Shown here: piece after piece, positions 51,366-63,979 of the stretch | How positions within the stretch are numbered: the stretch's first letter is position 1 | How the letters are laid out: every line of letters begins with the position of its first letter | Assembly (NCBI GenBank): GCA_964006375.1 | Contig: OZ023266.1 | Location: forward strand, 15,429,565 to 15,493,564 | Source: Tillus elongatus | Lineage: Eukaryota > Arthropoda > Insecta > Coleoptera > Cleridae | Length of the DNA: 64,000 nucleotides | Direction: 5' to 3' | The notes under the pieces: generated by a model | Seen by the model: only the letters and a program-made list of their open reading frames with translations | Told to the model about the DNA's origin: nothing | Databases searched by the model: none | Translations under genes and position numbers: made by a program

Positions 51366-51771
51366 AGAACCTCGGTGGTTCAGGGGTAAGAACGTGTGCC
51401 TCTGAGCTGAAAAGTACTGGGTTCGATCACAGGGTACTCCTTTCACTTTTTCAGTACAAACTGTAACATTAACATCAACCGAGGTTCTGGCATTGTATTT
51501 GAGCAAGTTGAATGTCTGCACGTTCCACCCTTCGGAGGGGGCGTAAAGCCGTCGGTCCCGTGTCCATGCGATGTTGGGCACGTTAAAGATCCCTACCCTC
51601 CTTACATAAAGGCAGGGGTTCGGCACACACATTAAAGATCTCTACACGCCTTACATAAAGGCAGGGGTTCGGCACAATTTCTGGGATAGTGAGGTAGAAC
51701 TGCTCGCTGGCGTCGGTGGTTGGCCATAGTCGCGGAAATAGGCCGACGTTAAAGAAACAAAACACACACAC
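51366..51771 (+). mobile_element. tRNA-derived SINE, copy 3, with internal duplication
   Basis: It is flanked by 12-bp direct repeats AAATAAATAGTG (51354-51365 and 51772-51783). The head AGAACCTCGGTGGTTCAGGG has a box A-like region, and box B reads GGTTCGATCAC (one change from the other copies). The body is as in copies 1 and 2. A segment of about 52 bp (TTAAAGATCCCTACCCTCC..GGCAGGGGTTCGGCACA) is duplicated in tandem around 51583-51680, making this copy 406 bp. The tail is AAAGAAACAAAACACACACA. Confidence 0.87.
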
Positions 51772-51892
51772 AAATAAATAGTGGATAAAAATCTCCGCAA
51801 TGGAAGTTACAAGTATCCTTGCAAGATGTCAAATGTAGAACATTGTGAAAAGTACGGCAGGAACGCCATTTCGGTGCGGAACCAGATTATAT

Positions 51893-54270
51893 GTCACGGA
51901 CTTCAATGTACCTAATAATGTATGGCTAGGATCTTCAAAAACCAATCCACAAGGGAGAGCAGCGGAGACGTTTGCAGTCAGCAATTCTTTAGCCAATATG
52001 GTTCAGCAACCTACTTACTTTCCTCGCATCCCAACACACAGCTCAAATCCCTTGGATATCCGACTTACTACAAATCCTGTATGCTATAAGATATCAGCCA
52101 CCGCTCCCTACATGGTCGCTAAGACCACGGCATGGTCACCAATTCCTGCGCAATGCAACCCGAGGTCACACAGTCATCACACCCACGTATCGTTTGGCAC
52201 TACAACTCTGCGAACTGGGATGAAATGCGAGATTACCTTTTCTCATTTCCATGAGCGCCTGTCTGCTTCTCTCATCCTGACCTCTCTGATATCTCACAAA
52301 ACGTCATCGAAATTATCCAAGCTGGCGTGGAATTATTTATTACACGTACACAGAAAACCTCTCCAGCCACTCAAAAATCCTGGTTCTCTAAATCCTGTGA
52401 TAAGGCCAGACTTGAAAAGATCAAAGCTCACAAAACACTTCTACACAATCCCAGTCAAGGAAACCGTCAAGTATTTAACGACGCAAGAAACCGCTATGTT
52501 CGCATTCTTTCTGAGGCAAAAAATTCGTTTAATAATCACATCAAAAACAAAGTCTTCTTAAGCTCCAAGGGCAGCAAACCCTTCTGGACTCTTGCTGAAT
52601 CTAGTGGGAATAATTTCTGCAAGAACACGTTCCCACCTCTTGTTTCAGAGGATGGAATTGTTTCTCCCGCTCTGGGCAAGGCTGAACTTTGTGCCTCGTT
52701 GTTCGCCGGCAATTCTACTCTCAACCCACCTCCAAATGTTCAACCACCAACAATGTAGCGCATAAAATGACGGATATCATTTTCAAAACTAAAAAGGTAC
52801 GAAAGATGCTCTCTTCTCTTAATACCAGGAAAGCCTCTGGCCTTGACGAGATCCCAGCAATTGTTCTCAAAAAAAGCGCACCAGAACTTGCTCCTGTCCT
52901 GACTCGTCTGTTTCAGACATCTTACAATAGAGGCATATTTTCTAGTAACTGTAAAACTACTCGAGTACAACCCGTCCAAAAAAAAGGATCCAAAGCGCTT
53001 CCTAGCAACTACAGGCCTATTTATCTCCTTTCAGTCACCTCTTAAGTGATGGAAAAGTATATAAACACCAAATTACTAAAATTTCTTGAAAAACACAGTC
53101 TAATCCACGGCAGGTAGTATGGATTCCGTCAGCGCAGATCAACTGCTGACCTCCTTTCCTTTGTCACCCATTCTTGGAACAAAACTCTGTACCTGGACAA
53201 CAAATCTCCTCTCCAACTGGAGCATTTATGTTGTCGTGGACGGCCATTCCTCTAAACTGTATCCAATTACTGCAGGAGTTCCTCAAGGTTCAGCTTTAGC
53301 CCCTATTTTGTTTCTTCTCCACGTCAATGGCCTCCTCTCTAGCACATCCAGCCCAGTTCACAGTTATGCAGACGACAGCACCCTCCACTCAAATATACAA
53401 TATTCTAAACCTGTATCTTTAGCCCAATTAGATAAGGATCGCAGACTCATGGAGGGTTCTGTCTCCGTGGATCTCCAAAAAAATATTAGACTGGGGAAGT
53501 AGAAATCTTGTACAATTCAACCCCACCAAATCTCAGTCTTGCTTTCCTTCTCATAAGAGATACATCAGCCCTAGATCCAGCACAATGAACAACCAAGTTA
53601 TTCAAAGTAATGAGTCCTTTTCACTTGTTGGCATTTCTATGGATCGAAATCTAAATTGGCACCAACATGTCACAGAAGAAGCGGCTGTTAAGAAATTAGT
53701 TTCCTCTTCCGGGCTCGCAAATACTTTTTACAAGCTAATCTCTATACCTTATATACTTCACAAATAAGACCAAACGTCGAATACTGCTCCCACATCTGGA
53801 GTGTCGCAGCCGCTTCTGCACTCGCTATTCTGGACTCCGTTTAGAAGAGAGCTATACGTCTTATCGATCACCCTACCCTCACCCAAAGGCTGACATTCCT
53901 TGCCCACTGGCGTGCCCTTGGTGACCTATCTCTCTTTTTTATAGATATCTGCACGGGCACTGCTCAGAGAAGTTTTATCTATAGTTCCTCCAACTGCTGC
54001 CCCCAATAGATCTACCAGGGGAACAGAGCGAATGCACCCTTTTACTGTCCAGGTTACCAGACATAGAACATCTTGTTATTCCCGATCTTTTATCCCGAGG
54101 AGTTCCATGTTGTGGAATTCCTTGCCGGTGCATGTTTTTCCTTCTCCTCCGAACCTCCAAACCTTCAAGTCCAGAATTAACAAGTTGCTTCTTTCCTCCT
54201 TGTCGACACCCACGGTACGATAGTATTTAGGCTGTAAGCTCTCGTGGTGTGTTGTTGAAATATAATATGA
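51893..54270 (+). pseudogene. Non-LTR retrotransposon copy 2: endonuclease end plus RT, RT motif A deleted
   Basis: This is the longest copy. It opens in the C-terminal part of an APE-type endonuclease (TDFNVPNNVWLGSSKTNPQG, NPLDIRLTTNP; about 51895-52080). A linker with frameshifts follows (to about 52330), then WFSKSCDKARLEKIKAHKTL and PFWTLAESSGNNF. RT: VRKMLSSLNTRKASGLDEIP (about 52797-52856), SNYRPIYLLSV, QYGFRQRRSTADLLSF. The frame then passes straight to LCTWTTNLLSNWSI, skipping the ALDISKAFDQVWH segment present in copy 3. HSYADDST follows at about 53360. Several stops and shifts come before the shared 3' end (TAGTATTTAGGCTGTAAGC, TGGTGTGTTGTTG) near 54260. Confidence 0.83.
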
Positions 54271-54471
54271 GATCCTTTTCATAACGTCTCAGCCCCCAAC
54301 TGTGAAAGGTGCACCAAATGAAAGAGGCTAGATTTTAGTTTATACATTTAATTTAATCTAATTGTAGTAAGTTTTTGAAGGAGGGTGGTAAAGATTCATT
54401 TTGTCACTGCTTAAAGTACTTGAGTCACTCATTTAACATTGTCATATTGTATTGCTTTATCTTAATTAGTT

Positions 54472-54477
<6 letters not shown>

Positions 54478-54556
<79 letters not shown>
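54478..54556. repeat. (TA)n microsatellite
   Basis: Uninterrupted TA repeat of about 79 bp directly preceding a palindromic terminus-like block. Confidence 0.9.
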
Positions 54557-54559
<3 letters not shown>

Positions 54560-54652
54560 TTTATTTGTTTGCTGTACTTTTTGTGATTTTTTATTTTTTA
54601 TTTGTTTACGTGGACTGCAGTTTCGAACCGTCCTGGTTCATCATCAGCACGC
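54557..54652 (-). repeat. Half of the 15.9-kb hairpin element, with hammerhead-like motif
   Basis: ACTTTATTTGTTTGCTGTAC, TTTGTGAT, GTGGACTGCAGTTTCGAACC and GGTTCATCATCAGCAC match 15868-15955. On the minus strand: CTGATGA, one T, a GAACC/GGTTC stem with AGGAC loop, then GAAACTGCAG. This copy has an exact CTGATGA box, whereas the 15.9-kb copy has two extra bases in it. Confidence 0.5.
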
Positions 54653-54899
54653 TACTGACTATGATGGTTCCTGTGTGGTCTATGTCTAAAATTGTACGTG
54701 ACATCTGCGTGTTGAGCTTCTATTGGTCGGTCTACTGTTCTATAATTGGTTGTGTTTTCGGACTGTGTCGAGTGTATCAGTTTCCTCTTTTGATTATTGT
54801 GGTTTGATAGTTTGTGTATTTGTATGGCTTTTATTATATATATAACATTATTTTTTAATATTTTGCATGAATCACCAATTTCGTCTGCAGTTATGGTTT

Positions 54900-55252
<353 letters not shown>

Positions 55253-55374
55253 CTTTCTATTTTGGTTATTTATTTAAATTACTTTACAATTTCAGACTAT
55301 GTGCACCAGCTTTTCTTAAGAAAGAATAATATTACCAGGATCACCAAGAAGTCTTTGACTTCAGTGGCAAAATC

Positions 55375-55456
55375 TGACGTTGGTTTCACTAACAAGGTTA
55401 ATATTTCATTCTCTGATGACGCTAACCTTGTTAGTGAAAGGATCGATCGTCAGGTT
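55375..55456 (+). repeat. Inverted repeat with hammerhead-like core
   Basis: CTGACG..TTTCACTAACAAGGTTA (about 55375-55400) is inverted as TAACCTTGTTAGTGAAA..CGTCAG (about 55422-55452). Within it, CTGATGA (55413-55419), one C, a GCTAAC/GTTAGT stem with CTT loop, and GAAAG follow hammerhead order. Related sequence lies at 44387-44450. Confidence 0.5.
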
Positions 55457-56870
55457 CTTTAAATATATTGTGGTGAATTGGGTTCTCTAAAAGTGGTCAT
55501 GACAGGATCCAATATTCACTTAATCTATGTGTTATTGATAGCAAAATTTTAAAAATATTAATTAAATTTGTACTAGAAAATATTCATTGTTTTCGTAAAT
55601 GTTGTGTTTGTTTAATTATTTTATAAAGTTGCTATTTAATAGAGTGTGACCACAGTGTAATTAAATCCACTAAATTATTTTAAGATTCACTTTCGACTTT
55701 TATTTGATTATCTTGACGAAGTTACCTGCATGTTATCTATTATCTTTTGCACTTTTAGTTTTCTTTTAATGCCTTGCCAATAATGGGTTACAACTAATTA
55801 ATTCAATACACGTGAATTGTTTTGTTCCCTTAATTAATTATGGTTATGAAACCATTACATACTAATTACAGTCGTTGAGACTATTTCTTTGGCTTCACAA
55901 ATGTTTTTTTTTGTAACCGTTTTTGCTATAAACAATATTTTTATAAAAATTCCCTAAAAGCCTAGATTAGACGGGTTTTCTTTGTAAAATCTTTCCTGGA
56001 GAAGACTTATTTCAATCGAAACTAGTCGGAGTATTATGAGAATAAATCTTGTAGTCAACCTAGAGTAGGGTTTCCATATAGTAACTATTGAAGAGACAAT
56101 TTTATTCAGGAAAAGACCCTCAACTTCAAGAGTTTTGTATTTCTGTTCAGTTCGAAGTATGCTGTATAATTCTATGGCTATGTGTCACTTATTAAGAGAT
56201 TACGGCTAAATTCATCAGACAATTTAACATTACATGACGCGTCAGTAATATCAGCAAGACGGGCGAGAGATTCAGAGTGTAAATGCCAGAATTTAATTAC
56301 ACGTCCTCTCCTCCATTTAGCATTTACTTAGTGCCGGTTCTCATTCGGACGACAAGTCAAGAGTGTCCCGATGTCCTTCATGTCCGAGCGAAGACCGTGC
56401 GGTACATGAATAGACAACAATAAGGTCCGAAGCCCATGGTCTGGTCTTCTGATGGCCGCTCGTTTGCAGGATAATGTCAGGAAAGTCGTTCCAACTTGGG
56501 CAATCCTTTAAAGGTCGCATTACTCTAATCCAATTGCCCACTAAATTGGACCTATCTTGACACCTTTACTACTATTTAGAACGCTCGGTGAACGGAGAGA
56601 CACATTTCTAAACTCATCTCGCTCGCTGTTCCGTCGGTAATCTCGTCCTTAAATATTCTATAACATGTTGTTGGCTCTTCGGATAACAGCAAAGGACCAA
56701 TCATAGACGGTTCACTTAACACGTTCTGTCCTACACCCGATCTAGGAGAGAACAACGGGTAACGTCTCTATAAACACTATCTCTCTGACCTGTTATCCCA
56801 GAAAATTGATTTCATTAAATCCGTCCTCTTATGTACCGGGTGATTATTATAATATTATTTTCCTATAACA
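55457..56870. other. Unassigned; GC-richer island 56220-56800
   Basis: 56220-56800 is GC-richer, with CG dinucleotides, and does not recur in the window; no coding motif is recognised. The rest is AT-rich without identified features. Confidence 0.4.

Positions 56871-58563
<1,693 letters not shown>

Positions 58564-58622
<59 letters not shown>
58564..58622. repeat. (TA)n microsatellite
   Basis: About 59 bp of TA repeat after GACCCTG; a retrotransposon fragment begins shortly after. Confidence 0.9.
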
Positions 58623-58623
<1 letters not shown>

Positions 58624-58689
58624 CGTACATCGAAAATCTACAAAGGTGCGAACAATCCTAACAAAATCCCAAAAGCATCACCCCCGTAG

Positions 58690-59829
58690 TGCTATCGAGT
58701 GAGTAACCCTACCTAGTCACCAAGGTGGAAGAGGAGTGTTGGATATTGGTAAACAGTTGGACCAACATATAGTGAACCTGCGTACATATTTCCTTCAGCA
58801 GGCGCTTTCTTCTGAACTACACCGTGCCATATGCGAGGCAGATGATTCAATACCGCTACAATTAAAAGAAAGTGAAATACAAAGTCACCATCGGACTGAT
58901 CAGGACAAGCTGCAATAGTGGATGCCGAAGCCTCTCCATTGGCGACATCTGAATGAGACCTCCTAGGCACATGTCGACAAATCGACGTCGAACTACCGGT
59001 TGGTAACCGGAAAGATGTTTCCAGAGACAGGGGGGTTTTGCTGGCCATACAAGATCAGGTCATCCCAACAAGAAACTACCTGAAGTATATAGTTGGAGAT
59101 AATTCGGTCCAAGATGACAAATGTGGATTTGCGTGTCAGTCATCAGAGACTATTCAGCACGTCATCGGAGGATGTCAAGCGTTTTCTGCAACAGAGTATA
59201 AAGAGAGGAACGACGCAGTTGCTAAAATACTTCACCAAGAACTGTCTCTTAAACTGGGACATTTAAATCTTAGTAAGGTGCCCTACTATAGATACACTCT
59301 TGAGCCTGTTCTAGAGAACTCAGAATACAGGTTGTACTGGGAACGGACCGTACTCACCGACCAACGAGTTGTCCACAACAGGCCAGATATAATAATTGTG
59401 GATAAGTCCTGCAAGCAAGTGACGCTGATTAATGTGGCCATTCCAAATACTAATAATCTAGGGAAAGTACAACAGGAAGATCATTAAGTACAGAGTTCTC
59501 GAGATACAAGTAAAGTGACCGTGGGGGGCAGAGAGTGTTCAAGTGATTCCAATAGTCATGTCGTCAACTGGTGTGGTTCCTAAGAATCTTCGAGGGAACG
59601 TTAAGAGACTGGGCCTTGGAGAGCATCTTTATAAGGTTATGCAGAAGGCGCTAATACTTGCAGCTGCCTACGTCGTGCGGAGATTCCTGGGAAATGAGGA
59701 TGTGTCGCTTTGTCGGTCAGGGCCCGATAACTTGAAAAGGGCTCCATCTGAGCTCAGTCGTTTGGTATCTGAGATACCTGGAATAAGTAAATGTTCTCCT
59801 TTGAGGGAGTGTAAAAGCCCTTCAGGGTA
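58690..59829 (+). pseudogene. C-terminal part of a non-LTR retrotransposon with CCHC finger and restriction-like endonuclease signature
   Basis: The frame begins upstream of LDIGKQLDQHIVNLRTYFLQ (about 58740), has a stop near 58917, and resumes as FLLAIQDQVIPTRNYLKYIV (about 59035). A zinc-finger motif CGFACQSSETIQHVIGGC (C-x3-C-x7-H-x4-C, about 59125-59178) is followed by PYYRYTLEPVLE and HNRPDIIIVDKSCKQVTLINV. The latter fits a PD-(D/E)xK-type endonuclease. After a frameshift near 59485, IVMSSTGVVPKNL and MQKALILAAAYVVRRFLG complete the C-terminus (59830). A CCHC finger followed by this endonuclease is known from R2/R4-type LINEs. The RT core is absent. The 3' tail has TTCTAATAATAATGATAATA. 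Confidence 0.7.
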
Positions 59830-59867
59830 AAGTCGATTCTAATAATAATGATAATACCTCCATATTT

Positions 59868-59940
<73 letters not shown>
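59868..59940. repeat. (TA)n microsatellite
   Basis: About 73 bp of TA repeat just downstream of the LINE fragment's 3' end. Confidence 0.9.
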
Positions 59941-60091
59941 TTGAATCAAGCACTACTTCTGTTTTCTTGAGTTTTTGCAGTTTCCGTCGAATTGTAATAC
60001 AAGCTTGTGAAGAAAAAAATTAAAAGCGTTTTTAGTTTTTGAGTTATTTCAATTGTTTTACAACTTCTAGCACATATTAAAAAAATCTCGG

Positions 60092-61499
60092 GACGCAGCA
60101 AGTGCGTTATGGTAGTGAATTTTCATTAAAATGTTTTTATTGCAAATATGTGTGTTTTCTTTTTAAGAAAGCAGACATCAATTTTGGTTACCAGTATAAC
60201 ATATATAGAAAAAGCAGGCATCAAATTTGATTACCAGTATAACATATATAGTAAAAGCAATGTGCCATGTTTCATCAAAATAACTTGATTGTTTGAAAAC
60301 GTACAGAAATTTCCAAAAGTAAACCAAAAGTGTTACTGAAAAAATCCGTTTCTTGGTCAACCTTATAGGTTAATAGCAAATTGAGCTTTTCAAATATGAA
60401 GCATTTAATCAAAATTCGCAACCACAACGCACTTGCTGCCTCCAGAATTTCTTAACTTACAAACATGCATTATATTTCGATGGAAAATGCAAAAAAATAA
60501 GGCGTTTTCGACAAAAAAAATTTATTTGTATCACCAACGACTTATGGGCCATCCTGTGATTGTCGCAATAATTTTTTAAGATGTAGCTCAAAACACCGTA
60601 TAATTAATGTATACAATATTTTTTCATATCTTGTATAATAACGAATATATTGAGCTTTATTGATTTTTTACGAAAATTCGACAAAAATTATACACCATTA
60701 TACAATAAACTCTATAGCTAAGGCTACTGCCAAGCATCAGAGAAAGGGTCTATTAGAAACGAATTTTCTGGAAATATTTTAGTAAAATGAAGGACAATGA
60801 CGGTTGAAACTAAGAGTTCGGTGTATGTAAAACATTCTTCTTGAGACATTTTCTTTCCATAGCCCGTATTAGATTCAAGTTATTTGTCTAAATGTTGTGA
60901 ATTTTGACGTTTTCAATTGTCACTTTGACGTTCTGAGGAAACCCCCAATTTATTTTTCTTTAAATGCCCATAACTTTTTTGTAAATTTTGGTAGGTGGCA
61001 CACCTATAACGATATAAACCAGCTTACCAAATTTGGTTGCCCTTACTTTGTTAATTTTGGAGATATAAATATTTTGCGAAAGAAAACACAAATTTTTCCG
61101 GGAAAACCTCGGCGGATTTTCCTGGCTAACAAAATTATCCAAGCGACTTGCGAAAGGAATGTACTCACCAATTTTGACGTTTAAAATCGCAATTTTCACG
61201 TTTTGAGGAAAATCCAAATTTATTTTTCTTTGAATGCCAGTAACTTTTTTATCCTTTAACCTACGGAGCTAAATTTTGGTAGGTAACTTGCCTATAATGA
61301 TATAAATCCGCATATGTAATTTGGTTGCCCTTACTTTGTTAATTCCGAAGATATAAATTTTTTTCGAAAGAAAACACAAAATTTTCCGGGAAAACCTGGA
61401 CCGATTTTCCTGGCTAACGAACTTATCCAAGCCATTTGCAAAAGGAATTTATTCACCAAATCTAATCAAAATCGGCCCATTATTTTTTGAGTTATCGGT

Positions 61500-61595
<96 letters not shown>

Positions 61596-61732
61596 AACAT
61601 ATAAAAATTTAAACCGACCCCGGATATGTGTTCTGGGGGGCCTAATTAGCGCCCATTTGAAGAAATTTTTTTTAAATTCAAAAGTCGGGATCTCCTCATT
61701 AGTGAATTTTTTTTAAGAAAATTCACTAAAAT
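60092..61732 (-). repeat. Full-length element H copy, twin of 18145-19864
   Basis: It begins GGGACGCAGCAAGTGCGTTA after AAAAAAATCTC and ends AAAATTCACTAAAA. All internal blocks of the 18.1-kb copy are present in the same order with very few substitutions. The (TA)n array (61503-61595) is shorter and has an AAATATA interruption. An internal ~20-bp deletion removes the TCTTTTGACCTACAGAGC-type block (near 60982). The flanks are unrelated to those at 18.1 kb, so this is dispersed transposition, not a segmental duplication. Confidence 0.8.
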
Positions 61733-62284
61733 TATGATATGCTGTTTTTACCAATAGTCTGGAGTCCCATGAAAATGACGCGTTCAGAGGGGTTTTCGTT
61801 TATATTGTCAGTCGAATAAAAATCGAGATGCCATATACAGGGCGCTCTCAAATAGTGACTGAATTTGAAAAAATTCAAAGGTCCGTAACTCGATTTTTTA
61901 AAATCTAACAGCCTGTGTTTTGTGTTTCAGAAGTGAACGGCATTCCCTCTGCTTCAAGTTTTTCATACAGTCTTTAGTTTTTGATATATTTACATTTATA
62001 ATCGCATACCATGAATCATTCTAAATTTTCTTTGTTTTCTTGTTTGAAAATTTTGACCCAGAATTATATCTTGGCAGGTAGGTAAATAGCTTGGCCAGGA
62101 AAATCGGTCAGGTTTTTGTACTTTTTCAAACAATAAAGATATTTTGATGAAATGTGTTACATTATTGTTTCTACTATAAAGATTATACTGGTAACCAAAT
62201 CTGAGCCCTGTTTTTATTACAAAAAGACATATTAAATGCTATTAAAAACATTTTAATGAAAATTCACTGCTATCTGCGTCCAGA
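61733..62284 (+). repeat. Unoccupied version of the repeat hit by LINE copy 1
   Basis: 61740-61860 aligns with 12640-12687 plus 13696-13775 without the intervening LINE (TTTTTACCAATAG, TGAAAATGACGCGTTC, TCGAGATGCCATATACAGG, CTCTCAAATAGTG). 62040-62284 continues with sequence like 14060-14312 (AAATAGCTTGGCCAGGAAAA, TCTACTATAAAGATTATACT, AAAATTCACTGCTATCTGCG). It therefore serves as a pre-insertion reference. Confidence 0.65.
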
Positions 62285-62391
62285 CTGTCTTGTTTCTCAT
62301 AAGATGCTCATCTTACTTTTTATACATGATAAAGAAATCAATTATTTCGAAAGGCCTTTTTTTCATTCTATATCAAATTAATTTTTTTTTA

Positions 62392-63650
62392 ACAACACAC
62401 CACGAGGGTTCACAGCCTAAATACTACCGTACCGTGGGTGACGACAAGGAGGAACGAGGCAACTTGTTAATTATTCTGGACGTGGAGGTTTGGAGGTGCG
62501 GAGGAGAAGGAAAAACATGTGCCGGCAAGGACTTCCACAACTTGGAAGTCCTCGGGACAAAAAGTGGGCATAACAAGATGTTTCATGTCTGATGACCTGG
62601 ACAGTAAAAGGGTGCATTCGCTCTGTTCCCCTGGTAGATCTGTTGGGGGCAGCAGGTGGAGGAACTATGGAAGAAAGCTCCTCTGAGCAGTGCTCGTGCA
62701 GATATCTATAAGGTCACCAACGGCACGTCGGTGGGCAAGAGATGGCAGCCTTCGGGTGAGGCTAGGGTCACCGATGAGACGTATAGCTCTCTTCTGAATA
62801 GAGTGCAGGATAGCGAATGTAGAAGCGACAGCGGCACCCCAGATGTGGGAGCAGTATTCGAGGTTTGATCTTATTTGTGAAGTATATAAGGTATAAAGAT
62901 TAGCTGCTGAAAGGTATTTGCGAGCCCGGAAGAAGAAAGCTAATTTCTCAGCAGCCGCTTCTACAATTGATGTGACATGTTGGTGCCAATTGAGATTTTG
63001 ATTCACAGAAATGCCAACAAGTGAAGAGGACTCATTACTTTGAATAACTTGGTTGTTCATTGTGATGGGTCTAGGGCTGGTGTATCTCTTATGAGATAGA
63101 AAGCAAGACAGAGATTTGGTGGAGTTGAATTGTATAAGATTACTACTTTCCCAGTCTAATATTTTTTAGAGATCCACATAGACACAACCCTCCATGAGTC
63201 TGCGATCCTCATCTAATTGGACTAAAGAGACAGGCGTAGAATTGTGTATATTTCAGTCGAGGGTGCTGTCATCCGCGTAACTGTGAACTGGGTTGGATGT
63301 GCTAGAAAGGAGGTCATTGAGGTGGCGAAGAAACAAAGTAGGGGCTAAAGCTGAACCTTGAGGGACCCCTGCATTAATTGGATACAGTTTAGAGGAATGT
63401 CCATCCACGACAACAGAAATGCTCCGGTTGGAGAGGAAATTTGCTGTCCAGGTACAGAGTTTTGGTGGTAGGCCATAGACCGGAAGTTTATTAAGCAGCG
63501 CTGCGTGCCAGACCTGATCGAATGCTTTGGATATGTCTAGAGCGACAATCTGGGATTCACCGTCTAGTTCCATAGACTGCTCCAAGAATGGATGACAAAG
63601 GAAATGAGGTCGGAAATGACCAACAACTTCTAATAACATATGATAGGAGA
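62392..63650 (-). pseudogene. Non-LTR retrotransposon copy 3, 5'-truncated
   Basis: Read from 63650 leftward: SQIVALDISKAFDQVWHAAL (RT motif A; about 63555-63495), PPKLCTWTANFLSNRSISVV, YPINAGVPQGSALAPTLFLR and HSYADDSTLD (about 63285-63255). A frame change follows, then NNQVIQSNESSSLVGISVNQ, YTSQIRSNLEYCSHIWG and IQKRAIRLIGDPSLTRRLPS (63060-62665). The 3' end has the family-typical block inverted at 62397-62445 (ACACACCACGAGGG). An A-tail appears as the T-run at about 62380-62391. It supplies the motif A segment missing from copy 2. Confidence 0.83.
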
Positions 63651-63724
63651 AGGTGGACTTTACGTGATAAGGGCATTAAAACAGAGTAGTTTTTGAAATT
63701 TAGACATTAAGAAAAATCATTAGG

Positions 63725-63979
63725 GTGAATTACGCCGATACAAAGACAACTAAAATTGTTGTTAAAGACGTAACAGAAGAGAAAAGCTTGCTAAAAGAAA
63801 CTGGGATGAGGAAAGCTATATTTATTGGACATACTCTGACACATAATATCTTTCTCGTAAAATTATTTGGAGAACACGTACTTGATAAAGCGAGAGAAGG
63901 TAAACCAGAAAGTCAAAGTGTAAAACTTCAAGGAGACCTGGCCTATCTAATAAAGTATGGGAATGCAAAGACCTGCTAA
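63725..63979 (+). pseudogene. Possible LINE C-terminal fragment
   Basis: The frame starts at a non-ATG codon and includes EKSLLKETGMRKAIFIGHTL, HNIFLVKLFGEHVLDKAREG and QGDLAYLIKYGN. The order LL..R...FIGH.L.HN....L..G......G resembles the short C-terminal domain found after RT in RTE-like and related insect LINEs (typically FGHI.RH....L....EGK..GKRGRGR). The glycine/arginine-rich part is degenerate. Low-confidence assignment; no RT is visible upstream. Confidence 0.4.

Noticed and set aside
51366..51440. Functional tRNA-Gly gene
   Set aside because: Box A and B are present but the acceptor stem and anticodon arm do not fold as a tRNA. The block is the head of a SINE with target-site duplications.
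63725..63979. Host gene at the right edge
   Set aside because: The pattern fits a degenerate LINE C-terminus better. It has no ATG start and is short, so it is listed only as a tentative retroelement fragment.
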